DNA of 12,765 nucleotides from NCBI GenBank assembly GCA_934792465.1, contig CAKVOK010000073.1, forward strand, positions 1-12,765, in the 5' to 3' direction. The position numbers and the translations under genes are program-made. A model generated the notes under the pieces. It made no database searches. It was given only the letters and a program-made list of their open reading frames with translations, and was not told the DNA's origin. Source of the DNA: an uncultured Clostridia bacterium. GTDB lineage: Bacteria > Bacillota > Clostridia > RUG12999. This document shows, piece by piece, positions 1 to 6,371 of this stretch. Numbering within the stretch: position 1 is the first letter of the stretch; each line of letters begins with the position of its first letter.

Positions 1-3
1 ACT

Positions 4-60
4 TGAACAATTACAAAATGCCGAAAAAATTAGTATATGAGTGCATTTTGTAATTGTTCA
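4..60. repeat. 18-bp perfect inverted repeat at the edge of the IS remnant
   Basis: The 18 bases at 4-21 (TGAACAATTACAAAATGC) are exactly reverse-complemented at 43-60, with a 21-nt spacer. The right arm is also coding sequence of the IS3-type transposase scrap (its residues AEQLQNA, read on the minus strand). The left arm is therefore an inverted copy of transposase sequence rather than a normal transposon terminal repeat. This fits a rearranged, dead insertion-sequence end. There is no T-run on either side, so a terminator role is unlikely. Confidence 0.8.
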
Positions 61-152
61 GCAGTCATTAAATAATACATTTCTGTTTTTAAAAATCCCC
101 AAAAGCTTTCCATCGGACCGTTACCGATGCATTTTACTAGCCCGTCTGACAT
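30..152 (-). pseudogene. IS3-family transposase, C-terminal fragment
   Basis: The minus strand encodes 40 residues containing NGPMESFWGFLKTEMYY followed by LMTAEQLQNALIY and a stop. This is the signature around the third acidic residue (the Glu of DDE) in the integrase catalytic core of IS3/IS150-type OrfB transposases. The two catalytic Asp residues and the whole N-terminal part are missing. The usual continuation after ALIYYIHFYN is cut off by a TAA stop. The Asp of the usual DNGP motif is Gly here (IGNGP). The fragment is inactive and marks an old insertion-sequence insertion and deletion. A stop lies just upstream of the only in-frame ATG, so no complete protein is made. Confidence 0.8.
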
Positions 153-187
153 TTAGGGCATAGCTGCTCATTATTTTTCTGTTTCAT
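137..187 (-). pseudogene. Truncated gene start with a CPKC zinc-knuckle half
   Basis: On the minus strand an AAAGGA ribosome binding site lies about 10 nt before an ATG. The ATG opens a 16-codon frame, MKQKNNEQLCPKCQTG, that ends at a TAG where the IS3-like sequence begins in another frame. The Cys-Pro-x-Cys pair is typical of the first half of a zinc ribbon. The simplest reading is the start of a real gene whose remainder was replaced by the IS scrap. It could also be a chance short frame. The original protein cannot be named. Confidence 0.3.
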
Positions 188-213
188 TTTCAAAATTCCT
201 TTCGTTTCAAGGT

Positions 214-248
214 ACAAAAAAAGACAGATATTTCTATCTGCCGTTTTT
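214..248. terminator. Weak bidirectional terminator-like hairpin
   Basis: CAGATA (225-230), the loop TTTC and TATCTG (235-240) form a short stem. It is flanked by an A7 run on the left and a T5 run on the right, so either strand shows a hairpin followed by U residues. The stem is only 6 bp of mostly A-T pairs plus one G-C beyond a mismatch, so efficiency is doubtful. It sits just upstream of the truncated minus-strand frame and may have separated it from the region to the right. Confidence 0.35.
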
Positions 249-275
249 CAAATATTTTGTTTTGTGCTTGCAATT

Positions 276-357
276 CAAAAGATTTTCAACGGTTATATCA
301 AAGGTCTTTCCGCCAAAAGTAGTAAATTGGTAGTAAATTTGCTTTGAAAATCTTTTG
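276..357. repeat. 14-bp inverted repeat enclosing tandem GTAGTAAATT repeats
   Basis: CAAAAGATTTTCAA (276-289) is exactly reverse-complemented at 344-357. Between the arms are two direct copies of GTAGTAAATT (319-328 and 330-339), 11 bp apart, or about one helical turn. From memory, GTAGTAAATT matches the core of the DR2 arm site bound by the N-terminal domain of Tn916 integrase. The stretch therefore looks like the end of an integrative element whose recombinase gene is gone. No integrase is in the window. About 240-440 has no gene otherwise. Confidence 0.5.
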
Positions 358-408
358 GATGTGCCTATTTTACGAGGTTTCTTGAAATAATCTTAATTTT
401 CTGCAAAG

Positions 409-440
409 AAAAATCGGAATGGAGCAGAGTCCATTCCGAC
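409..440 (-). terminator. Rho-independent terminator of the hydE/tRNA-Cys unit
   Basis: TCGGAATGGA (414-423), a 6-nt loop and TCCATTCCGA (430-439) make a perfect 10-bp stem. Read on the minus strand it is followed by TTTTTC. It begins 2-3 nt after the CCA end of the tRNA-Cys gene. It ends the tRNA transcript, and also hydE if the two are cotranscribed. Confidence 0.85.
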
Positions 441-441
441 G

Positions 442-516
442 TGGAGGCGCCACCCGGAGTCGAACCGGGGAATAAAGGTGTTGCAGACCTCTGCCTTACC
501 TCTTGGCTATGGCGCC
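442..516 (-). tRNA. tRNA-Cys (anticodon GCA)
   Basis: The minus strand folds as a complete cloverleaf. The acceptor stem is GGCGCCA pairing with TGGCGCC, followed by discriminator T and an encoded CCA (444-442). The anticodon stem is GAGGT/ACCTT with loop CTGCAAC, giving anticodon GCA for cysteine. The T arm carries GGTTCGACTCC. At 75 nt including CCA it is the normal size. It lies 52 nt downstream of the hydE stop with no terminator between, and directly before a strong terminator. No convincing promoter is visible in the 52-nt gap, so it may be read through from hydE. Confidence 0.95.
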
Positions 517-568
517 GTATACTTAATATTATGCGGCAACCGATATATTTGATACATATTTTAAAAAA

Positions 569-1609
569 TTATTTTTCAGGTTTTATAAAATCGCCTCTCG
601 ATGTAACGACCTTGTATCCTATGCTTTCCATACGCTTCGACATACAGTTTTTGCATTCGGCGGCTTCGTCGCCGGTGCATATTTTATTATCATACAGCTC
701 ATATTTTTTTCTTACGTCAACGGGCGAAAGATTCGGCATTACAACATTTGCGCCGGCAAGTATGCCTTTTTCCCTGCCGAGCGGGTCGATTGTTCCGAGT
801 GCCGTTGTCGACGGCAGAAGAGCATACGGCAGCATAAGTCTAAGCAGCGCCACCATATATATTGTCAGCTTCGCCGTGCCTGCCTGCATATCACGCATCG
901 GTGTGTCGTGCTGCGGTATGAACGGACCTATCCCGACCATCTGCGGATTGAGCTTTTTCAGAAAAAGCATATCCTCTGCCAGATTTTCATATGTCTGATA
1001 CGGCGAACCGACCATGAAGCCGCTGCCTGTCTGATAACCGATTTTCTTCAGATTATAAAGACAATTGATACGGTTGTCATACGACATATTTTTCGGATGC
1101 AGTTTTTCATAATGCGCCTTACTCGCAGTTTCGTGCCTTAAAAGATACCTGTCCGCACCGGCATTGTAAAGCCTTAAATAGCTTTCATAGCTTCTTTCGC
1201 CGAGCGAAAGCGTCACGGCGCAGTCCGGATATTTGCTTTTGATTTTGTCTATGATACCGCACACAAAATCGTCCGTGAAAAACTCGTCCTCACCGCCCTG
1301 GAGTACGAACGTGCGAAAGCCGAGATTATATCCGTTTTCGCAGCAGCCGAGTATCTGCGTTTCGGAAAGCCTGTATCGCTGTGCGTTTTTGTTTGCGCAG
1401 CGTATTCCGCAGTACAGACAGTTGTTTTTGCAATAGCTGCTGACTTCTATAAGCCCTCGTATATATACGTCCTTTCCGTATATTTTATGGCGGATTTCTC
1501 TCGATTTTTCAAAGAGATATTCTTCCTCCGCACAATTTGAAATCAGCTGTATAAATTCTTCTTTTTCGAGAATATGTTCATTATAAAGTTTATCAATAAG
1601 TTTTTTCAT
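569..1609 (-). CDS. hydE: [FeFe]-hydrogenase H-cluster radical SAM maturase HydE
   Basis: This 346-residue protein matches HydE, the radical S-adenosylmethionine enzyme that, with HydF and HydG, builds the diiron subcluster of [FeFe]-hydrogenases in the cytoplasm. The CxxxCxxC motif binding the catalytic [4Fe-4S] cluster is at Cys60, Cys64 and Cys67 (SYCKNNCLYCGIR), followed by the barrel motif LQGGEDEFFTDD. The C-terminal region keeps Cys311, Cys319 and Cys322 (CTGDEAAECKNC), the site of the second, non-essential cluster that only some HydE proteins retain. Length and spacing fit a full-length enzyme. It has its own extended -10 promoter. No hydrogenase, hydF or hydG is in the window, so its partners must be encoded elsewhere. 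It implies a fermentative, hydrogen-metabolising anaerobe. Confidence 0.95.
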   Translation of the reverse strand: MKKLIDKLYNEHILEKEEFIQLISNCAEEEYLFEKSREIRHKIYGKDVYIRGLIEVSSYCKNNCLYCGIRCANKNAQRYRLSETQILGCCENGYNLGFRTFVLQGGEDEFFTDDFVCGIIDKIKSKYPDCAVTLSLGERSYESYLRLYNAGADRYLLRHETASKAHYEKLHPKNMSYDNRINCLYNLKKIGYQTGSGFMVGSPYQTYENLAEDMLFLKKLNPQMVGIGPFIPQHDTPMRDMQAGTAKLTIYMVALLRLMLPYALLPSTTALGTIDPLGREKGILAGANVVMPNLSPVDVRKKYELYDNKICTGDEAAECKNCMSKRMESIGYKVVTSRGDFIKPEK

Positions 1610-1624
1610 ACAATCACCATGTAT

Positions 1625-1653
1625 AGTATACCATAAATCTTTATTCTTGACAA
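1625..1653 (-). promoter_or_regulatory. hydE promoter (extended -10)
   Basis: On the minus strand TTGTCA (1653-1648), a 17-nt spacer and TATACT (1630-1625) preceded by TGG form a near-consensus sigma-A promoter with an extended -10. Only 15 nt separate the -10 box from the hydE ATG, so the leader would be about 10 nt and the ribosome binding site (GGTGAT) is weak. The -35 region overlaps a TTGACA read on the opposite strand. Confidence 0.75.
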
Positions 1654-1705
1654 TAGCAAAACCGAAATTTTCTCATATATTGATAGAAGAAAGGCGGAGA
1701 TTTTT

Positions 1706-1840
1706 TTGAATATATATGTTATTACTGCCATTGCGGACGTACTTTCAAAATGCATGACACCCGATGAAACGGCGGCTGCCGCCGCATTCTTTACACAGCT
1801 CGGAGATACTCTTGCGACCATTGCACTGAGCGGTCAATAA
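1706..1840 (+). CDS. 44-residue small protein, DUF6774-like
   Basis: A good ribosome binding site, AAGGCGGAG (1691-1699), lies 6 nt before a TTG start that opens 44 codons ending in TAA. The peptide begins NIYVITAIADVLSKC and has an Ala-rich middle (DETAAAAAFF). It ends TQLGDTLATIALSGQ. The TQLGDTLATI signature, from memory, is typical of the short Clostridia family DUF6774, whose function is unknown. Start choice rests on the ribosome binding site, because no ATG lies in frame at a suitable place. It is divergent from hydE and lies 109 nt before the dehydratase gene. A TTGACA at 1647-1652 lacks a well-spaced -10. Predicted as a single amphipathic or helical peptide with no signal sequence. 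Confidence 0.65.
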   Translation: MNIYVITAIADVLSKCMTPDETAAAAAFFTQLGDTLATIALSGQ

Positions 1841-1882
1841 ATTTTGACAATCGTAATATATTTTGCATATTCGTTAATATAT

Positions 1883-1912
1883 TTGATGACTTTTTACAGA
1901 TAATGATATAAT
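1883..1912 (+). promoter_or_regulatory. Promoter of the sugar-acid operon
   Basis: TTGATG (1883-1888), an 18-nt spacer and TATAAT (1907-1912), preceded by TGA as an extended -10, form the promoter for the operon starting at 1950. The -35 match is only partial, which fits a promoter needing an activator. Two imperfect direct repeats (TCGTAATATATTTTG at 1851 and TCGTTAATATATTTG at 1871) lie immediately upstream, the second overlapping the -35. An AAAGGAAG ribosome binding site precedes the ATG. Confidence 0.7.
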
Positions 1913-1949
1913 ATATTATTAAAGGAATAAGTCTGAAAGGAAGTTTGAA

Positions 1950-3320
1950 ATGTCAAAAAGAATTATTGACGGAATTGCGGAAAATATTAATATATGTTCA
2001 AGTCCGTCCGAGCTGAAAATCACGGATATACGTGTAGCGAACATAAACGGCGCTCCGAAACACTGTCCGCTTATAAAGGTCTATACAAACCAGGGCATCG
2101 TAGGCTACGGAGAAGTGCGCGACGCTTCGAGTGCGACATATGCGCTCATGCTGAAATCAAGGCTTGTCGGCGAAAATCCGTGCAACGTGGATAAGATTTT
2201 CCGCAGGATAAAGCAGTTCGGCGGACATTCCCGACAAGGCGGAGGAGTTTCGGGATTGGAAATAGCCATGTGGGATATTGCCGGAAAAGCATGGGGTGTT
2301 CCGCTTTGGCAGATGCTCGGCGGAAAATTCCGTGACAAGGTGCGTGTTTACTGCGATACGGACGTTGACGGCAAGCACACCGGCAAAGACATGGGAAATG
2401 CCCTGAAGAAGCGAATGGAACAGGGATTTACCTTTCTGAAAATGGACCTCGGAATAGAACTTATACTGGACGAACCCGGCTGCCTGAATGCCCCTCTCGG
2501 ATTTCTTGAGGATATAAAGAAATATTCCATGAAAGCCATCAACCACCAAAAAGGCTCGGTTGACATGGATATGATGCTCGGCAAAAACTACGAAACCTTT
2601 ACAATCCCTCATCATGCGACGGGAATACACCTCACGCAAAAAGGCATGGATTATCTTGAAAATTACGTTAAAGAAGTGCGTGACGTTATAGGTTATGAAG
2701 TACCTCTTGCCATAGACCATTTCGGTCATATATGCATTGAGGACTGCATAATGTTCGCAAAACGTCTTGAAAAATACAATATCGCATGGATTGAAGATAT
2801 TGCACCGTGGCACTACACAAATCATTATGTGAAAATCGCAAATTCCATTAATATACCGATATGCACGGGCGAAGATATTTATCTTGCGGAAAACTTCGAA
2901 CCGCTTATGAAATCCGGCGGCGTGTCCGTTATACACCCGGATATGCTCACCGTCGGCGGTGCCGCAGAGATGAAAAAACTCGGCAATATGTGCGAAAAAT
3001 ACGGTGTTGCCATGGCAATACATATGGCGGAAAGTCCGATTGCCTGCATGGCGGCGGTTCATGCTGCTGCGGCAATCCAAAATATCCTTGCGGTTGAATA
3101 CCATTCCGTTGATATTCCATGGTGGAACGACCTTGCAATCGGCATTGACAATCCGCTTATAAAAGACGGATTTATAAATGTACCGGACAAACCCGGACTC
3201 GGCATAGACGCTCTGAACGAAGAGCTGATTGCGGAGCATATGCACGAAAAATATCCCGAAGCATGGGCTTCTACGGAGCAGTGGGACAAGGAATGGGCGA
3301 ACGACAGAGAATGGAGCTGA
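1950..3320 (+). CDS. Enolase-superfamily (mandelate racemase/muconate lactonizing type) sugar-acid dehydratase
   Basis: This 456-residue protein has the enolase-superfamily layout: an N-terminal capping domain (to about residue 130) and a barrel. Visible catalytic candidates are Lys164 (FLKMD), the three metal ligands Asp256 (AIDHFG), Glu282 (AWIEDIAP) and Glu308 (CTGEDIY), and a His-Asp dyad formed by Asp331 (IHPDMLTVGG) and His358 (AIHMAESP). The C terminus PGLGID is also typical. An insertion of about 65-85 residues (roughly 170-250) follows the Lys strand, making the protein longer than the usual 370-400 residues. Mannonate-dehydratase-like members also carry an insertion here. The family mostly dehydrates aldonic or aldaric acids to 2-keto-3-deoxy acids, though some members are racemases or of unknown function. 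It is the first gene of the five-gene operon, and its stop lies 6 nt before the SDR start. The exact substrate cannot be read from the sequence; with a lactonase, SDR and aldolase-like gene downstream, an aldonate such as xylonate or an aldarate is likely. Confidence 0.85.
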   Translation: MSKRIIDGIAENINICSSPSELKITDIRVANINGAPKHCPLIKVYTNQGIVGYGEVRDASSATYALMLKSRLVGENPCNVDKIFRRIKQFGGHSRQGGGVSGLEIAMWDIAGKAWGVPLWQMLGGKFRDKVRVYCDTDVDGKHTGKDMGNALKKRMEQGFTFLKMDLGIELILDEPGCLNAPLGFLEDIKKYSMKAINHQKGSVDMDMMLGKNYETFTIPHHATGIHLTQKGMDYLENYVKEVRDVIGYEVPLAIDHFGHICIEDCIMFAKRLEKYNIAWIEDIAPWHYTNHYVKIANSINIPICTGEDIYLAENFEPLMKSGGVSVIHPDMLTVGGAAEMKKLGNMCEKYGVAMAIHMAESPIACMAAVHAAAAIQNILAVEYHSVDIPWWNDLAIGIDNPLIKDGFINVPDKPGLGIDALNEELIAEHMHEKYPEAWASTEQWDKEWANDREWS

Positions 3321-3326
3321 TACAAA

Positions 3327-4055
3327 ATGTTTGATTTGAGCGGAAAAACGGCACTTGTTACGGGCGCAACACAGGGAATCGGCTTTGCAATCGCAAAGAC
3401 GCTTTCCGAGCATGGCGCAAAGGTATTTGTAAACGGTGCGGCAAGCGATGAAAAATGCCTGTCGGCAAGCGAGAAAATAGAAAATTCAATCCCTGTCCGG
3501 GCAAATCTGCTTTATAAAGACGAAATAAATTCTCTTTACGAAAAAACGGGCGGCATAGATATACTTGTTTTGAACGCTTCGATTCAGTATAAACGAAAAT
3601 GGGACGAGTTTACCGACGAAGAATTGGAAACGCAGCTCGACTGCAATTTAAAATCCACTTATCTTCTGATAAGAAAATACGCACCGCATATGCAAAAACA
3701 AAAATGGGGACGAATCGTAACAATCGGCAGTGTAAACCAGTACAATAATCACCCGGAATTATCACTGTACGGAGTAACGAAAGCGGCTCAAAAGAAACTT
3801 GTCGAGAATATTGCGCCGTATCTTGCGCCGGACGGAGTGACCGTGAACAACGTTGCACCGGGTGCGATAAACACACCGAGAAATGCACGGGCACTGAGCG
3901 ATGAGGAATTTAACAAAAAAATAATTGCAAGTATTCCGTCCGGATATGTCGGCGAACCGAGAGACGTAGCGCCGGCTGTGCTGCTGCTTTGTTCGGACGA
4001 GGGACGGTATATAACAGGTTCGGAAATCATCGTTGACGGCGGTATGCATTTATGA
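3327..4055 (+). CDS. Short-chain dehydrogenase/reductase (SDR), probable sugar dehydrogenase
   Basis: This is a 242-residue classical SDR, the usual length for the family. The Rossmann motif TGATQGIG is at residues 12-19, the NAS variant of NNAG at 83-85, Asn107, catalytic Ser135 (TIGS) and the Tyr148-x3-Lys152 pair (YGVTK). The C-terminal IIVDGGMH is the normal ending. It lacks an acidic residue at the end of the second strand (VFVNGAAS), so cofactor choice is unclear. The start lies 6 nt after the dehydratase stop, with its ribosome binding site inside that gene's last codons, so the two are translationally coupled. In context it could oxidise a free sugar or uronic acid to its lactone, or oxidise or reduce a keto-deoxy acid intermediate. 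The alternative, fatty-acid synthesis FabG, is unlikely in this operon. Confidence 0.85.
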   Translation: MFDLSGKTALVTGATQGIGFAIAKTLSEHGAKVFVNGAASDEKCLSASEKIENSIPVRANLLYKDEINSLYEKTGGIDILVLNASIQYKRKWDEFTDEELETQLDCNLKSTYLLIRKYAPHMQKQKWGRIVTIGSVNQYNNHPELSLYGVTKAAQKKLVENIAPYLAPDGVTVNNVAPGAINTPRNARALSDEEFNKKIIASIPSGYVGEPRDVAPAVLLLCSDEGRYITGSEIIVDGGMHL

Positions 4056-4106
4056 TTATATGCTGTGATTTGACAATTCAAAAAATTAATGATAGGAGAA
4101 ATAACC

Positions 4107-5429
4107 ATGAACAGACGCGAAGAAGTTTTTAAAAGCTTTAACAGGTACAAAGAAGAAACCGAAGAACGCATAAAAAACGGTATCGAGCAAAACAGAAAAG
4201 GCTTTGCGAAAATATCCGTAAAGGACAAAGACGGGAATCCGCTGTGCGGCTTGAAAATATCGGCGAAACAGAAGAAACACGAATTTTTGTACGGTGCTAA
4301 TCTTTTCATGCTCGACGAGCTGGAAACGGAAGAAAAAAACATAGCATACCGTGAAAGCTTCAAGGATTGCTTTAACCTCGCAACGCTGCCTTTTTACTGG
4401 AGCGACCTCGAACCGATTCAGGGCAAGCCGAGATTTGAAAAAGACAGTCCGAAAGTATATCGCCGTCCTGCGCCCGATTTGTGTCTTGAATACTGCGAAA
4501 AATACGGAATCACGCCGAAAGCGCATTGCCTTACATATTTCAATTTTCAGCCGGAGTGGGTTGACAGCCAAGACGTAAACGACATGAAGAAAAAGCTTGA
4601 AATCCGATACAAACAGCTTGCGGAACGCTACAAAGACAGGATTCACGGCTGGGAAGTAATAAACGAATTGCTTTGTTCGTGGGAGATATGGTGCAGAAAC
4701 AAATTCTTTGTTTCGGACGATGTGCTCGAATGGAACTTTGAGCTTGCAAAAAAATATTTCCCGAATAATGAGCTTATATTGAACGAGGGCGGTCATATAT
4801 GGGAACACGGACGTTTCGCATACAACCGCAGTGATTATTATTTAATGATAAAAGAAGCGCTTGAAAAAAATGTGCGCATAGATACTATAGGTATGCAGTT
4901 CCATGTGTTTAAATCGCAGGAGGACGAACTGAATGCAAACGATTCGATGTACAATCCCAAGCAGCTTTTCGATGTACTCGACTGCTACGGAAGATTTAAC
5001 AAGCCGATTCAGATTACGGAAATCACAATCCCGGCATACTCGGCTTCTGCCGAAGACGAAGAAATTCAGGCGGATTTGATTGAACAGCTGTACGGCGTAT
5101 GGTTCAGCCACAAAGCCGTGGAAGCCATTATATACTGGAATATGGTTGACGGATATGCGGCATTCGCCGAGCCGGGCGACATGAGCGGCGGCGAGAACTC
5201 ATATTACGGCGGTCTTTTGAGATTCGACATGAGCAAAAAGCCTGCGTACGACAGAATACACGATTTGTTCTCAAAACGCTGGATAACGGAAGCGGAAACC
5301 GAAACAGGCAAAGACGGCACGGCAAAATTCAAAGGATTTTACGGTGATTACGAGCTTGAAATAAACGGCAAAAAATATGATATTTCAACCTCGGCGAAAA
5401 AAGACAACGAATTTGAAATATTCATCTAA
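4107..5429 (+). CDS. Intracellular GH10-family glycoside hydrolase (xylanase-like)
   Basis: This 440-residue clan GH-A barrel has GH10 hallmarks. The acid/base Glu187 lies in HGWEVINE (Asn186-Glu187), and the nucleophile Glu305 lies in IQITEITIP. Also present are FYWSDLEPIQG, PKAHCLTYFNFQPEW, LILNEGG and IGMQFHV (His266). Residues about 30-65 form a small beta domain (KISVKDKDGNPLCGL, then FLYGANLF) like the one preceding the barrel in plant-type GH10 enzymes. About 40 C-terminal residues look like another beta structure. The start is placed at 4107, not 4089, because AGGAG (4094-4098) lies 8 nt before it. No signal peptide is present, so it acts in the cytoplasm on imported oligosaccharides, probably xylo-oligomers. 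Being inside a sugar-acid operon is unusual for GH10. Activity on beta-1,4-xylose chains is the family expectation, not proven here. Confidence 0.85.
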   Translation: MNRREEVFKSFNRYKEETEERIKNGIEQNRKGFAKISVKDKDGNPLCGLKISAKQKKHEFLYGANLFMLDELETEEKNIAYRESFKDCFNLATLPFYWSDLEPIQGKPRFEKDSPKVYRRPAPDLCLEYCEKYGITPKAHCLTYFNFQPEWVDSQDVNDMKKKLEIRYKQLAERYKDRIHGWEVINELLCSWEIWCRNKFFVSDDVLEWNFELAKKYFPNNELILNEGGHIWEHGRFAYNRSDYYLMIKEALEKNVRIDTIGMQFHVFKSQEDELNANDSMYNPKQLFDVLDCYGRFNKPIQITEITIPAYSASAEDEEIQADLIEQLYGVWFSHKAVEAIIYWNMVDGYAAFAEPGDMSGGENSYYGGLLRFDMSKKPAYDRIHDLFSKRWITEAETETGKDGTAKFKGFYGDYELEINGKKYDISTSAKKDNEFEIFI

Positions 5430-5459
5430 AACTTAATTTTCGGAAAGGAACAACTTTTT

Positions 5460-6362
5460 ATGCATTTTAACGACAAAGAAGAAATAATTGCGCTGACGCC
5501 TCTTTGGAAAGGCGACCGCATGGACGACGGCAGACCGTATGTTCCGGACAAATATTTAAAGGCATTGCGCAGCCTAACGCTCGAAGAAGTCTGGAAACCC
5601 ATATTTGTAAAAGGATATGAAAGCCAGTTTGAGGGCAGACTTCACACTCTCCACGACGACGGCAGAAAGCTCATAGGACGTGCCGTAACGGCGTCATACT
5701 GTCCGTACAGACCCGACCTTGACGCAGTGACAAAGGATATAGGCAGAAGCGAAAACAGAAGCGGTACATATAATCAATGGGTAATCGACAGCCTGCAAGA
5801 AGGCGACGTTGCGGTTATTGACATGTATGATAAAATATATAAGGGGACGTTTTTGGGCGGAAACCTGACAACTGCAATAAAAAATAAAACAAAAACGGGC
5901 GGAGGCGTAATCTGGGGCGGAATCCGAGATACAGAGCAAATGAAAAAGGTTGAGGGCGTACAGGTTTATTACAGAGGAATAGACCCTACCCCGATACGTG
6001 ATTTCATCATGACGGGATTTAATACGACGGTGAGAATCGGCAATGCGGTATGTCTGCCGGGAGATATTGTTTTCGGTGCGGGCGGCGGAGTGCTGTTTAT
6101 ACCCTCACACCTCGTTGCGGAGGTGGTTGACGGAGCGGCGAAAACGCAGGTAAAGGATTTGTTCGGGTTTGAGATGATAACTCTGAACAAATTCACGACC
6201 GCACAGATTGACAAAAACACATGGTCTAAGGATATGCTCGATTTGCTGATGGATTTTATCGATACGGACGAGCGGGCAAAGGATTACCGGGGTCTTGACT
6301 GGTCGCACGAATATGATTTGGCGATAAACGGCGACCCGACCGATACGCAGTCTGCACTTTAG
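5460..6362 (+). CDS. RraA / HMG-aldolase-family protein, probable 2-keto acid aldolase
   Basis: This 300-residue protein has the RraA-like fold (also annotated as dimethylmenaquinone methyltransferase-like or HMG aldolase). The core runs from about residue 70 to 230: GRAVTASY, then GDVAVIDMYD (115-124), GGNLTTAI (133-140), and GGIRDTEQ with Arg156-Asp157. The last is the Arg-Asp pair that in HMG/CHA aldolases binds the metal-water and substrate. GDIVFGAGGGVLFIP follows. Catalytic relatives cleave 4-hydroxy-2-keto acids to pyruvate with divalent metal. RraA itself only inhibits RNase E, but that form lacks sugar-acid context. About 60 extra residues at each end make it longer than the usual 160-230. 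In this operon it is the best candidate for cleaving the keto-deoxy acid made by the dehydratase. An AAAGGAA ribosome binding site precedes it. Confidence 0.8.
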   Translation: MHFNDKEEIIALTPLWKGDRMDDGRPYVPDKYLKALRSLTLEEVWKPIFVKGYESQFEGRLHTLHDDGRKLIGRAVTASYCPYRPDLDAVTKDIGRSENRSGTYNQWVIDSLQEGDVAVIDMYDKIYKGTFLGGNLTTAIKNKTKTGGGVIWGGIRDTEQMKKVEGVQVYYRGIDPTPIRDFIMTGFNTTVRIGNAVCLPGDIVFGAGGGVLFIPSHLVAEVVDGAAKTQVKDLFGFEMITLNKFTTAQIDKNTWSKDMLDLLMDFIDTDERAKDYRGLDWSHEYDLAINGDPTDTQSAL

Positions 6363-6371
6363 GGAGGAAAT

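Noticed and set aside
441..998. 185-codon plus-strand frame over tRNA-Cys and the end of hydE
   Set aside because: It runs through a tRNA gene and antisense to HydE; it is a chance frame.
1606..1821. 71-codon minus-strand frame overlapping the hydE start region
   Set aside because: It is antisense to the small gene at 1706-1840, which has a strong ribosome binding site and a family-like motif.
2157..3413. 418-codon minus-strand open frame opposite the dehydratase gene
   Set aside because: It lies antisense to a clear enzyme with conserved catalytic residues, has Cys/His/Arg-rich composition unlike a real protein, and matches no family I know.
4086..4808. 240-codon minus-strand open frame opposite GH10
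   Set aside because: It is the reverse-strand shadow of the GH10 coding bias, is Phe-rich without domain motifs, and has no promoter.
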